NCBI RefSeq assembly: GCF_008271805.1
Contig: NZ_VSRY01000015.1
Location: 40,052 to 104,051 of the forward strand
Length of the DNA stretch: 64,000 nt
Direction of reading: 5' to 3'
DNA from: Streptomyces sp. TRM49041
Lineage (GTDB): Bacteria; Actinomycetota; Actinomycetes; Streptomycetales; Streptomycetaceae
Part shown: piece by piece, positions 16,265 through 24,575 of the stretch
Position numbering within the stretch: position 1 is the stretch's first letter
Layout: each line of letters begins with the position of its first letter
Position numbers and translations under genes: made by a program
The notes under the pieces: model-generated
What the model saw: only the letters and a program-made list of their open reading frames with translations
Told to the model about the DNA's origin: nothing
The model's database searches: none

Positions 16265-16874
16265 CCGGAAGGAGCCGACGAAGCCAGGGGTGGTCGGGCG
16301 CGATCACTTTGATCGCGTCCGCCAGCCAGACGCGTGCCGTTGCGTCCAGCAGCGGCAGTACCGCTTCGAAGTCGGTCTCGTCCTTCTCCCGGGTCGCCTT
16401 CGCCTTGTAGAAGAGCTGCACCTCGGGCGCGAGATACGGGATGCCCGTCTCGCTCATTCGCCCGAGTTGGTCGATCGGGAGCCGGATCTCCGGGGTGCGC
16501 CGCGAGACCCACTGGGTGCCCTCGGCCTCGTCCAGCATGAGCTGCACCGACCACGGCGCCTTCGGCGTGCGGCGGCACCAGATGTCGTGGAGCGGCGGCT
16601 GAAGGACCTCTCCAGGACGCCACGGTCGAAGCTCCCCCTGGCCGGGCGGGTCCGCCACGTACAGGTCCCAGTCGGCCAGCAGTTCACGTACGACGGCTTG
16701 GTCGCGCCGGAGGACGAGGACGTCGAGATCGCCGTGTGCGCGCAGCTCGCGGCCGACCGCGAGTTCGATCGCGTAGCCACCGGCGATCCACCACGGGAAG
16801 TCCGCCTCGGCGAAGACCGCGGCCACATCCTCGGGACGATCCGGCGCCCAGCGTCCCAACACGTCAGCACTCAC
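16251..16874 (-). CDS. Aminoglycoside-adenylyltransferase-like nucleotidyltransferase
   Basis: A 207-residue protein resembling the aminoglycoside 2''-adenylyltransferase group. The nucleotidyltransferase core reads WWIAGGYAIELAVGRELR then HGDLDVLVLRRD, with the G-G and D-x-D residues expected for metal and nucleotide binding. LFYKAKATREKDETDFEAVL in the C-terminal part matches the family's conserved K-D-x-D segment. I chose GTG 16874 (VSADVLGRW); the open frame extends 30 codons further without family sequence. Real substrate unknown: many chromosomal members confer no resistance. A location in a mobile-looking patch makes an accessory resistance gene plausible. Confidence 0.65.
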   Translation of the reverse strand: MSADVLGRWAPDRPEDVAAVFAEADFPWWIAGGYAIELAVGRELRAHGDLDVLVLRRDQAVVRELLADWDLYVADPPGQGELRPWRPGEVLQPPLHDIWCRRTPKAPWSVQLMLDEAEGTQWVSRRTPEIRLPIDQLGRMSETGIPYLAPEVQLFYKAKATREKDETDFEAVLPLLDATARVWLADAIKVIAPDHPWLRRLLPVSRT

Positions 16875-17203
16875 CTGCCCATACTCCCAGTGATCAGAGG
16901 GGAGGAGGCTGAGGCCGGCGGCGGGTCGGCGGTCTCGCTGGAGGGCCCTGTCGCCCGCTCGCACCCCCTGCGCTCATAAACGCCCATGAGCATCAGGGAC
17001 ACCGGCATCCATCGTTGAGTGCGTGACTCGCGACCGGCCTCGTGGCTGGTGCTTGAGCCACGATCCTTCCGGGGCCGCGTGCCCGAAGTCAGGTGCTTCC
17101 TGCGGCCGTATGCCTCTCAGCGGCGTACTGGCTGCACTTCCGCGACCACGCCGCAGTCCCGGGAGAAGGCCATCGCTGTCACCCACAGGAGGTCCGTCGC
17201 CCG
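16875..17203. other. Intergenic stretch without a recognisable gene
   Basis: Lies between divergent genes. I see no convincing ORF, RNA gene or terminator. AGGAGG at 17187-17192 serves the downstream ATP-binding protein. Confidence 0.5.
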
Positions 17204-17863
17204 ATGATCAGCGCGCCATCCGCCGCTCTCGGCCTCGTGTACCGCTGGACCGACCGCACTCCCAACCCGACCGGCGAAGCCCGCGCGGTTCTGCGACGTG
17301 TCCTCAAGGACCTGGGGCTGTCCGGGGACGTCGTCAGTGACGGCGTCCTGGCCGTCTCGGAGCTCGTGGCGAACGCGCACGAGCACGCCTGTGGCCCGTA
17401 CGAGGTGTACGTCCACTCGGCTGCCGGGAGGTACATCTGTGAGATCCACGACGGAGATCCTCTGCTCCCCACGGGTCTGTACCTCGGTGCCACGCCCTCG
17501 CCCGATACCGAACCGGCGGATGGGGCGGGCGGGTCGCTCGTCGAGCGGGGACGGGGCCTGCGCATCGTGAACGAGCTGGCCCAGGGGCAGTGGGGGTTCC
17601 ACGTCACGGAACGCGGCGCCAAAGCCGCCTGGATCGTGCTGGCCACGGCGTTGGCAGACCCACCCGACGGGAAGGACGCTGACGGAGCCTGGGCATCCTA
17701 TGTCGGGAACGAGCCGAATCCAGAGGGCTTGACAGCGCATCAGATCCACGCGGTGGCAGCCACCGCGCCCGTCTTCGACAGGAATCGGCCACAGACGCTC
17801 CATGTGCCCGGTGTGGTGGGGCTCCTCCCCTCGGGAACGTGTACGGTCCATCGAACAGCCTAG
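17204..17863 (+). CDS. RsbW-like ATP-binding (HATPase_c) protein
   Basis: A 219-residue protein with a serine-kinase/anti-sigma-type HATPase_c domain. The N box is SELVANAHEHA, the Asp of the G1 box lies in EIHDGDPLLP, and the G2 box is GRGLRIVNELA. Streptomyces encodes dozens of such small ATPases, mostly of unknown partner. No sigma factor or anti-anti-sigma gene is adjacent. About 60 residues after the fold (from about residue 160) are low in conserved motifs. ATG at 17204 follows AGGAGG with an 11-nt gap. Lies inside the inferred integrated segment. Confidence 0.75.
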   Translation: MISAPSAALGLVYRWTDRTPNPTGEARAVLRRVLKDLGLSGDVVSDGVLAVSELVANAHEHACGPYEVYVHSAAGRYICEIHDGDPLLPTGLYLGATPSPDTEPADGAGGSLVERGRGLRIVNELAQGQWGFHVTERGAKAAWIVLATALADPPDGKDADGAWASYVGNEPNPEGLTAHQIHAVAATAPVFDRNRPQTLHVPGVVGLLPSGTCTVHRTA

Positions 17864-17933
17864 TGGCCGAGGGCGCGGGGAAGTCTTAAATCTTCAACAC
17901 AAGGCCGGGAGCAACGTCAACGCTTCGTGGTCC

Positions 17934-18082
17934 ATGGTGCGGTTGCGGGACCTGATCTACGACATGCTGGGGTTGCTCTACACGGAGCTCAGTGCTCATG
18001 GAGGGATGGGCGGGTGACGACAACGCCGGCCGAGCCTTCGCCGCCGTCTACAAGTCGGCCGTGAAGACCGTCTTCGAGCCGC
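17934..18082 (+). pseudogene. Frameshifted toxin/WXG-type N-terminal fragment
   Basis: Frame one reads VRLRDLIYDMLGLLYTEL then SAHGGMGG and a stop. Shifting frame by one base in the G-rich run ATGGGCGGG (18006-18014) continues as GDDNAGRAFAAVYKSAVKTV. Together they match the N-terminal region common in large Streptomyces secreted toxin-like proteins (helix, then 'GGMAG.D..G..FA..Y..A'). An extra G would explain the break. After about 18082 the similarity ends and no toxin domain follows. The family assignment is by eye. Confidence 0.5.
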
Positions 18083-18187
18083 CTTGTCGTCCCGCTCGAT
18101 CGCCTGCCGGGCCGGCCGCTGCCAGGAACCTGTGACCTGCATGTTTGTGCGGGAGGGCGTCACGTGGCAAGCGGCGCCCTCCCATTT

Positions 18188-18205
18188 GGAGAACATCTGG
18201 CTGCG
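18188..18205 (+). repeat. Right copy of 18-bp direct repeat
   Basis: Identical to 14974-14991 and in the same codon phase, at the start of the orphan C39 3' end. Candidate right attachment site. Confidence 0.7.
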
Positions 18206-18329
18206 GACCAGGCGCCACGGCGCCTCCGGCAAGGAGGTCTCGGGCACTGGTGGCGTCTGCCACCTGTACTGGCCTGCCGACCCGTCCCCGGCCCAGCGCG
18301 GGGCCCTGGCGGCGGTCGGCATCCGGTAG
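18188..18329 (+). pseudogene. Orphan 3' end of a C39-type peptidase gene
   Basis: From the repeat onward the frame reads ENIWLRTRRHGASGKEVSG, then TGGVCHLYWPADPSPAQ, to a TAG. It aligns without gaps to the C39 peptidase tail (ENIWLRTKRYDANGKVRSG, TGGVCYIFWPVKPAPSQ). Both run exactly 138 nt from the shared GAG codon to the stop. Upstream of the repeat there is no C39 sequence. The GC-rich codon use here looks more native than the tail now attached to the intact gene, so this may be the original 3' end, displaced by integration. Confidence 0.7.
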
Positions 18330-18455
18330 CGGACGCGGTCACGCGCGGGTGTGAGGGCGGGAGTGAGCAACGTCTCTCCCCGCGGGGCCTCGCGCGCTGG
18401 CACTGTGGACTGTCGCGGGGGGCGAGACACAGCCGTACGACGACAGCGAGATGCC

Positions 18456-18602
18456 ATGACCGCGAACGCAGCCGCCGCCACCCTCACCCGCGCCCGCACC
18501 GGAGGCCCCAAGGACGACGGGCCCCAGCTGCTGGAGCACATCCTCGGCTGGGTCCTCGTCGTCGCCCTCGCCATGCTCGTCACCCGCACCGGCCTGCTCT
18601 GA
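18456..18602 (+). CDS. Small single-span membrane protein
   Basis: A 48-residue ORF starting MTANAAAATLTRARTGG and ending in one hydrophobic helix (LEHILGWVLVVALAMLVT). The codon pattern has the strong third-position GC of real genes here. No known domain. It lies just outside the inferred element, 230 bp upstream of the acyl-CoA dehydrogenase gene. Confidence 0.5.
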   Translation: MTANAAAATLTRARTGGPKDDGPQLLEHILGWVLVVALAMLVTRTGLL

Positions 18603-18832
18603 CCGTTTCCCGCGGCTCCCCCGGGCCGCTGAGTGAACGAGCGTTATCGAAGGGTGTCTCTCCGCTGGTGACGGGAGCCACCCGATCGGGCATACTCGTG
18701 CCGCCACAGCCGCTGAACTGCCGATTCCGTGATCCGGACGGGCAGCATCGGCGAAGCAGTGAGACCCGGCGGCGCCGCTCCTACCCTTCGCGCGCGACCG
18801 CCGCAGCGCCCGACAGGGAGGAGAGCGCCGCT

Positions 18833-20005
18833 ATGCCCGACCGCGCCCCGCAGCCGGTGGAACGTCAGCTGCCCACGGAGGAGTCCAGGGATCTGATCGC
18901 CCTGGTGCGCGACATCGTCCAGGGGGAGATCGCTCCCCGGGCGGCCGAGGAGGAGGACGCCGGGCACTTCCCGCGCGAGGTCTTCTCCGTACTCTCCGAA
19001 GCGGGCCTGCTGGGCCTGCCCTACGACGCCGCCCTCGGCGGCGGCGACCAGCCGTACGAGGTGTACCTCCAGGTTCTGGAGGAGCTCGCCGCCGCCCGCC
19101 TCACCGTCGGCCTCGGCGTCAGCGTCCACAGCCTCGCCTGCCACGGCCTCGCCGGGTTCGGCACGAAAGAGCAGCAGACCGAGCACCTGCCCGCGATGCT
19201 GGGCGGCGGACTGCTCGGCGGCTACTGCCTCTCGGAGCCGGCCTCCGGCTCCGACGCCGCGTCCCTGCGCACCAAGGCCGTCCGCGACGGCGACGACTGG
19301 GTGATCACGGGTACCAAGGCGTGGATCACCCACGGCGGGATCGCCGACTTCTACACGGTGATGGCCCGCACGGGCGGTGAGGGCCCGCGCGGCATCACGG
19401 CGTTCCTGGTGCCCGGCGACGCCGAGGGGGTTTCCGCCGCCGTGCCGGAGAAGAAGATGGGAATGAAGGGCTCGCCCACGTCCCAGCTGCACTTCGACGG
19501 CGTACGCGTCCCCGACTCCCGCCGTATCGGCGAGGAGGGCCAGGGCTTCACGATCGCGCTCTCCGCGCTGGACTCCGGGCGGCTGGGCATCGCGGCGTGC
19601 GCCATCGGCGTCGCCCAGGCGGCCCTGGACGAGTCGGTCGCCTACGCGCGGGACCGGCGGCAGTTCGGCCGGCCCATCGCGGACTTCCAGGGGCTGCGCT
19701 TCATGCTCGCCGACATGGCCACGCAGATCGAGGCGGGTCGCGCCCTCTACCTCGCCGCCGCGCGGCTGCGGGACGCCGGCCGGCCGTTCTCGCGGGAGGC
19801 GGCGATGGCCAAGCTCTTCTGCACGGACGCGGCGATGAAGGTCACCACCGACGCCGTCCAGGTGCTCGGCGGCTACGGCTACACCGCCGACTTCCCGGTG
19901 GAGCGCTACATGCGCGAGGCGAAGGTGCTGCAGATCGTCGAGGGCACCAACCAGATCCAACGGGTCGTCATCGCCCGTCACCTCGCAGGCCCCGAGAGCG
20001 GCTGA
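18833..20005 (+). CDS. Acyl-CoA dehydrogenase
   Basis: FAD-dependent alpha,beta-dehydrogenation of an acyl-CoA. The 390-residue protein has the normal three-domain layout: N-terminal helices, the middle beta domain (CLSEPASGSDAASLRTKA, WITHGGIADFYTVMA), and C-terminal helices. FAD-binding RRQFGRP and QVLGGYGYT precede the catalytic-base segment IVEGTNQIQR, whose Glu is in the usual position for short-chain enzymes. Chain-length preference cannot be read. AGGGAGGAG precedes the ATG at 18833; longer frames upstream are not conserved. Confidence 0.93.
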   Translation: MPDRAPQPVERQLPTEESRDLIALVRDIVQGEIAPRAAEEEDAGHFPREVFSVLSEAGLLGLPYDAALGGGDQPYEVYLQVLEELAAARLTVGLGVSVHSLACHGLAGFGTKEQQTEHLPAMLGGGLLGGYCLSEPASGSDAASLRTKAVRDGDDWVITGTKAWITHGGIADFYTVMARTGGEGPRGITAFLVPGDAEGVSAAVPEKKMGMKGSPTSQLHFDGVRVPDSRRIGEEGQGFTIALSALDSGRLGIAACAIGVAQAALDESVAYARDRRQFGRPIADFQGLRFMLADMATQIEAGRALYLAAARLRDAGRPFSREAAMAKLFCTDAAMKVTTDAVQVLGGYGYTADFPVERYMREAKVLQIVEGTNQIQRVVIARHLAGPESG

Positions 20006-20240
20006 CCTCCCCGGGCACGTCCGCCGGGCGTGCCCACACCGGCGCCGCCGCGAGCCGGGTCCACTCCTGGTCGCGGCGGCCCGGCAGCGTACGGCCGCAG
20101 CTGGCCCAGTGGCGGAGCATCGCGCGGAAGATGGGCGGGTCGACGGCCTGCGGAACCGATTCGTCAAAGTCTGGAGCCGCGCCGGGCACCACCACCAGCC
20201 GGCCCCGGACGTAGCCGCTCGTCGAGTACAGCGAGGTCAT
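19968..20240 (-). CDS. Hypothetical 90-residue protein
   Basis: Reads MTSLYSTSGYVRGRLVVVPG, then DPPIFRAMLRHWASCGRT. Composition and third-position GC look coding. Its 3' end overlaps the acyl-CoA dehydrogenase end by 38 bp on the opposite strand. No domain recognised and no clear ribosome site, so the start is uncertain. Confidence 0.5.
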   Translation of the reverse strand: MTSLYSTSGYVRGRLVVVPGAAPDFDESVPQAVDPPIFRAMLRHWASCGRTLPGRRDQEWTRLAAAPVWARPADVPGEVSRSRGLRGDGR

Positions 20241-20436
20241 ACCAGGGCAACGCGAACCGGGGCCCGGGGTCACCCCCGGTGGCAATAGGGCGCCAGTTCG
20301 CGGTGTACCCGGAGCGACGGAGTACCGGGGTGCCGGAGCGACGGAGGGCGGAGGGTGTGCGGGGCGGCCGCGAAACGCCGATCCGCCCCTGCCGCGCCCA
20401 CGTGCGCCGGGGCGGATCAGCCGGACCGGCCGGGGA

Positions 20437-20826
20437 TCAGGCGGCCCTCCGCATCGGGGACGACGGCATCCGCCGCATACGGGGCACCTTGATCGGGCGG
20501 GACCCGGGGCCGCCCACGTGCGAGAAGGGCTGGGTGCGCCAGTCGAGACCCTGAGGGAGCGTCAACAGGAGCCCCATCTCCTGCTCCTGCGTTCCGGCGC
20601 CCTCCTCGACGGGGCGCGCGTCCGAGACGGCCCGGCCCGAGCCGGAGCACACCGACAGTACGAACGGATTCCACGGCGTAGGGCACAGCGCGTGCTCCGG
20701 CAGAACCTCCTCGTCCGCGAGCAGCGCGATGGGCTGCGCGCAGTCCGGGCAGATGACCCGGAACATTTCGAAAGTGTCGTATGTGTCGAGCTCTTCGGTC
20801 TCGACCGAATCAACAGGCTCCTGCAT
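20437..20826 (-). CDS. Conserved hypothetical protein with CxxC motif
   Basis: A 129-residue protein starting MQEPVDSVETEEL after GGGGGAG. It has a CPDC pair followed about 24 residues later by a third Cys in EHALCPTPWNPF, suggesting a small metal-binding or zinc-ribbon-like element, and a basic C-terminus (RPIKVPRMRRMP). No function is known to me. Divergently transcribed from the Lrp gene across about 200 bp, so it may be an Lrp-family target. Confidence 0.7.
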   Translation of the reverse strand: MQEPVDSVETEELDTYDTFEMFRVICPDCAQPIALLADEEVLPEHALCPTPWNPFVLSVCSGSGRAVSDARPVEEGAGTQEQEMGLLLTLPQGLDWRTQPFSHVGGPGSRPIKVPRMRRMPSSPMRRAA

Positions 20827-21028
20827 GGAGAATCTCCCCCTCAGGCGGGCCGACCAGGCATGCGGCCCCGACCACAGCAAGCAATTCCCTGCGCGCTCGC
20901 CGGGTAACCGTCCGGTCTCGAACCACCGCGACCATGAACGTGTGGCGTTCGTCACATGCCGCTCGCAGGTGCCTGTACGCTGTGCCGCCGACTGTGCCGG
21001 AGGGCACCCGGGGCAATAGGTTGACCGC

Positions 21029-21469
21029 ATGGAGGAGCTGGATCGTCAGATCGTCGAGTTGCTCGTCAAGGACGGGCGCATGAGCTACACCGACCTGGGC
21101 AAGGCCACCGGCCTGTCCACCTCGGCGGTGCATCAGCGCGTCCGCCGCCTCGAACAGCGCGGCGTCATCCGCGGCTACGCCGCCGTCGTGGACCCCGAGG
21201 CGGTCGGACTGCCCCTCACTGCCTTCATCTCGGTGAAACCCTTCGATCCCAGCGCCCCCGACGACATCGCGGACCGGCTCGCCGACATCGCCGAGATCGA
21301 GGCGTGCCACAGCGTGGCGGGTGAGGAGAACTACATCCTCAAGGTCCGTGTGGCGACCCCGCTGGAGCTGGAGAACCTGCTCAGCAGAATCCGCTCCCAG
21401 TCCGGCGTCTCCACCCGCACGACGGTGGTCCTCTCCACCCCGTACGAGGCCCGCCCACCCCGCGTCTGA
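21029..21469 (+). CDS. Lrp/AsnC-family regulator
   Basis: A 146-residue one-domain-pair Lrp/AsnC regulator. The N-terminal winged helix (LDRQIVELLVKDGRMSYTDL, STSAVHQRVRRLEQRG) is followed by the RAM ligand-binding domain (ACHSVAGEENYILKVRV). Ligand is not predictable; family members respond to amino acids. The gene sits between a divergent hypothetical gene and a downstream YtcJ-like amidohydrolase 43 bp away, both reasonable candidates for its targets. Confidence 0.9.
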   Translation: MEELDRQIVELLVKDGRMSYTDLGKATGLSTSAVHQRVRRLEQRGVIRGYAAVVDPEAVGLPLTAFISVKPFDPSAPDDIADRLADIAEIEACHSVAGEENYILKVRVATPLELENLLSRIRSQSGVSTRTTVVLSTPYEARPPRV

Positions 21470-21512
21470 CCCTGTCCGGAGACATCGCCCGGTGCTGTCT
21501 ACGCTGGTCACC

Positions 21513-23150
21513 ATGACCGAGCGCGAACACACCCGCGAGCACACCACCGTGCTGCTGCGCGGTGGAGACGTCCACAGCCCCGCCGACCCCTTCGCCACCG
21601 CGATGGTCGTCGAGCGCGGGCATGTCGCCTGGGTGGGCTCCGAAGGGGCGGCCGACGCCTTCGCCTCGGGCGTGGACGAGGTGATCGACCTCGAAGGCGC
21701 CCTCGTCACCCCCGCGTTCACCGACGCCCATGTGCACACCACCGCCACCGGGCTCGCGCTCACCGGACTCGACCTGTCCGGCGCCCGGACGCTCGGCGAA
21801 GCGCTCGCTCTCGTACGGGACTTCGCCGCGGCGCGCCCCGCCGACCCGGTCCTGCTGGGCCACGGCTGGGACGCCGCGCGCTGGCCCGGGCGGCGCCATC
21901 CGAGCCGTACCGAACTCGACGAGGCGACCGGCGGGCGCCCCCTCTATCTCCCGCGTGTCGACGTCCACTCGGCCGTCGTCACCACCGCCCTGCTCGACCT
22001 CGTCCCCGGTGTCGCCGGCCTCGACGGCTACCACCCCGACGCGCCCCTCACCGGCGCCGCCCACCACGCCGTCCGGGCCGCCGCCCACGCCGCGATCACC
22101 CCTGCCCAGCGCACCGAGGCCCAGCGGGCCGCCCTGCGCCACGCCGCGTCACTCGGCATCGGCACCGTCCACGAGTGCGGCGGGCCCGAGATCAGCGACG
22201 AGGACGACTTCACCGGCCTGCTGAAGCTGGCCGAGGAGGAACTCCTGCCCCGCGTCGTCGGCTACTGGGCCGAGACCGTCGCCGGGGAGAAGGACGCCCG
22301 GCGCATCCGCGAGCTCGGTGCGGCCGGCGCCGCCGGTGACCTCTTCGTCGACGGCTCCCTCGGCTCCCACACCGCCTGGCTGCATGAGCCGTACGCCGAC
22401 GCGCCGCACACCGGCGCCGCCCACCTCGACGCGGCCGCCGTCACCGCGCACGTCACCGCCTGCACCGAGGCCGGGCTCCAGGCCGGCTTCCACGCCATCG
22501 GGGACGCCGCCGTCACCGCCGTCGTGGACGGTGTACGGGCCGCCGCCGAGACCGTCGGCCTGCATCGGGTCCGCGCCGCCCGGCACCGCGTCGAGCACGC
22601 CGAGATGCTCACCCCCGAGACCGTCGCCGCCTTCGCCGAGCTGGGCCTCACCGCCTCCGTGCAGCCCGCCTTCGACGCGGCCTGGGGCGGCGACGAAGGC
22701 ATGTACGCCCAGCGCCTCGGCGCCGAACGCGCCCGCACCCTCAACCCGTACGCCGCGCTGCTGCGCGCCGGTGTGCCCCTGGCCTTCGGCTCGGACAGCC
22801 CCGTCACCCCGCTGGACCCCTGGGGCACCGTCCGCGCCGCCGCCTTCCACCGCACCCCCGGGCACCGCGTCTCCGTGCGCGCCGCCTTCACCGCCCACAC
22901 GCGCGGCGGCTGGCGGGCCACGGGCCGGGACGACGCGGGTGTCCTGGTGCCCGGCGCCCCGGCCGACTACGCCGTCTGGCAGGCCGGTGACCTGGTGGTC
23001 CAGGCCCCCGACGACCGGGTCGCCCGCTGGTCCACCGACCCCCGCTCCGGCACGCCCGGCCTGCCCGACCTGACACCGGGCTCGCCGCTCCCCGTATGCC
23101 TCCGAACGGTGGTCTTCGGACAGACCGTGTTCGTACGACCGAACGAGTGA
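21513..23150 (+). CDS. YtcJ-like metal-dependent amidohydrolase
   Basis: A 545-residue amidohydrolase-superfamily enzyme of the YtcJ/Amidohydro_3 type. The metal-binding HxH is in TDAHVHTTATG, further metal ligands lie in GFHAIGDAA and the RVEHAEML segment, and the late Asp is in AFGSDSPVTPLDPW. The N-terminal beta sandwich carries LLRGGDVHSPADPF. Substrate unknown; relatives hydrolyse N-substituted formamides or exo-enol amides. Start ATG 21513 has no strong Shine-Dalgarno. Probably read together with the upstream Lrp regulator. Confidence 0.88.
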   Translation: MTEREHTREHTTVLLRGGDVHSPADPFATAMVVERGHVAWVGSEGAADAFASGVDEVIDLEGALVTPAFTDAHVHTTATGLALTGLDLSGARTLGEALALVRDFAAARPADPVLLGHGWDAARWPGRRHPSRTELDEATGGRPLYLPRVDVHSAVVTTALLDLVPGVAGLDGYHPDAPLTGAAHHAVRAAAHAAITPAQRTEAQRAALRHAASLGIGTVHECGGPEISDEDDFTGLLKLAEEELLPRVVGYWAETVAGEKDARRIRELGAAGAAGDLFVDGSLGSHTAWLHEPYADAPHTGAAHLDAAAVTAHVTACTEAGLQAGFHAIGDAAVTAVVDGVRAAAETVGLHRVRAARHRVEHAEMLTPETVAAFAELGLTASVQPAFDAAWGGDEGMYAQRLGAERARTLNPYAALLRAGVPLAFGSDSPVTPLDPWGTVRAAAFHRTPGHRVSVRAAFTAHTRGGWRATGRDDAGVLVPGAPADYAVWQAGDLVVQAPDDRVARWSTDPRSGTPGLPDLTPGSPLPVCLRTVVFGQTVFVRPNE

Positions 23151-23749
23151 CATAGGGATGTTCCGGTCACCGGCCGGTGCCCCGCGGGTTCCGCCACGAC
23201 CTGCGGATCTTCCTCGCTGACCTGGCCGTTCGTCCAAACGCCGCAGGTCGGGCGGGTGTTGACAGGCAGCGGTGAGCGGCGGGTAGGTTCGGCCGGGTCC
23301 ACCACGGACGTCCGACCGGCAGAGCAGAGCCTGCCCGCAGTCGCCGAGCGCCGCTGGATCGCGGGGTGGTGTGCCGCACCGGCGCACCACCACTGGGAGC
23401 CAGGTTCAGCGCCCGCGCCGCGCGGCGGGGCGAGGCAGCTCCGGAAGGACGTCCCCCCTGCTCTCCGAAGAGCCGGGGGAGGGTGCGACCCGGTGGGGCC
23501 CGGACGTTCAGTAGACAACGGCTCTCGCGCGACCCGCAGCCAGCGGGCCCCAGGTCGGCCCGAAGGACGCCGGGCCCCAGGTCGGGGCCGCCCCGCCCCG
23601 CCACCCGCCGGCCCATGTCACCCGCCTCCACCATCCACCCGCCTCCACCATCCACCCGCCTCCGCCCCGCCCCGTCTCAGGACGTCGTCGATCGTCCGCG
23701 CCCAAGGCTCGCTATGGTGGGCATTCGCGACAGGACGTAAGGGGCAGCA
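23151..23749. other. 600-bp non-coding stretch with hairpins and short repeats
   Basis: No convincing gene in either strand. It contains an inverted repeat (23366-23374 with 23382-23390) and a nested GC hairpin (23454-23479: CCCCC, GCTCT ... AGAGC, GGGGG). It also holds a duplicated GGGCCCCAGGTCGG and the 17-bp tandem repeat listed separately. The hairpins may terminate the amidohydrolase transcript. A TTGACA at 23259 is followed by TAGGTT with a 19-bp spacer, so a rightward promoter with a long leader to the mannosyltransferase is possible. Confidence 0.5.
23619..23663 (+). repeat. 17-bp tandem repeat, 2.6 copies
   Basis: CACCCGCCTCCACCATC occurs at 23619-23635 and 23636-23652, with a partial third copy to 23663. 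Non-coding. Confidence 0.85.
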
Positions 23750-24523
23750 GTGAACGACGGCGGTCAGAGTCAGCGGCGGTACGGCCCGCTCGGCAGAGCC
23801 TTGGTGATCATTCCGACCTACAACGAGGCGGAGAACATCGGGCCGATCGTCTCCCGCGTACGGGCCTCCGCCCCGGACGCGGACATCCTCATCGCCGACG
23901 ACAACAGCCCCGACGGCACCGGCAAGATCGCCGACGAGCTCTCCGCCGATGACACGCATGTCCACGTCCTGCACCGCAAGGGCAAGGAGGGCCTCGGCGC
24001 CGCCTACCTCGCCGGGTTCCGCTGGGGCATGGACCACGGCTACGGCGTCCTCGTCGAGATGGACGCCGACGGCTCCCACCAGCCGGAGGAGCTGCCCCGG
24101 CTGCTCACCGCCCTGAAGGGCGCCGACCTGGTGCTCGGCTCCCGCTGGGTGCCGGGCGGCCGGGTCGTGAACTGGCCCAGGTCCCGCCAGTTCCTCTCGC
24201 GCGGCGGCAGCACGTACTCCCGGCTGCTCCTCGGCGTCCCGATCCGCGACGTCACCGGCGGGTACCGGGCGTTCCGCCGGGAGACCCTGGAGGGGCTCGG
24301 GCTGACCGACGTGGCGTCCCAGGGGTACTGCTTCCAGGTCGATCTCGCGCGTCGCGCGGTCGCCTCCGGGTTCCATGTCGTGGAGGTGCCGATCACCTTC
24401 GTGGAGCGGGAGCACGGTGACTCCAAGATGAGCCGGGACATCGTCGTCGAGGCGCTGTGGCGCGTCACGGCCTGGGGCGTGAGCGCCCGGGCGGGCCGCC
24501 TGCTGGGCCGGGGGAACCCCTGA
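23750..24523 (+). CDS. Polyprenol-phosphate mannosyltransferase (Ppm1/DPM1-like)
   Basis: A 257-residue family-2 glycosyltransferase that would transfer mannose from GDP-mannose to polyprenyl phosphate at the membrane, feeding protein O-mannosylation. Motifs are VIIPTYNEAENI, ADDNSPDGTG, and VEMDADGSHQPEEL with the metal-binding DAD. The acceptor-side region GSRWVPGG follows, then ISR-like DVTGGYRAFRRETL. The GTG start follows AAGGGG. It lacks the acyltransferase-like Lnt domain fused to mycobacterial Ppm1, as is usual in Streptomyces. fxsA lies 52 bp downstream. Confidence 0.88.
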   Translation: MNDGGQSQRRYGPLGRALVIIPTYNEAENIGPIVSRVRASAPDADILIADDNSPDGTGKIADELSADDTHVHVLHRKGKEGLGAAYLAGFRWGMDHGYGVLVEMDADGSHQPEELPRLLTALKGADLVLGSRWVPGGRVVNWPRSRQFLSRGGSTYSRLLLGVPIRDVTGGYRAFRRETLEGLGLTDVASQGYCFQVDLARRAVASGFHVVEVPITFVEREHGDSKMSRDIVVEALWRVTAWGVSARAGRLLGRGNP

Positions 24524-24575
24524 CACCTCCGGGGCCCTTACGCCGTACGGTCGTGGCCCCAGGCACACTGGGGGC

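Larger units (their letters stand above)
14974..18205. mobile_element. Decayed site-specific integrated element (inferred)
   Basis: The segment is bounded by an identical 18-bp direct repeat lying in frame within two homologous 3' gene ends. A tyrosine-recombinase fragment sits just inside the left copy, as expected for an element integrated by its own integrase at an attachment site within a gene. The contents are fragments and accessory genes: recombinase, asparaginase remnant, DUF296 protein, nucleotidyltransferase, RsbW-like ATPase and a broken toxin-type N-terminus. No replication or transfer genes remain. The alternative is simple tandem duplication of a C39 gene followed by decay. Confidence 0.55.

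Noticed and set aside
20900..20945. GGTTCGAGACC on the minus strand, resembling a tRNA T-loop
   Set aside because: No pairing T stem and no acceptor or anticodon arms at the expected distances.
23619..23663. 17-bp tandem repeats considered as a CRISPR array
   Set aside because: Units abut with no spacers, there are fewer than three copies, and no cas genes are in the window.
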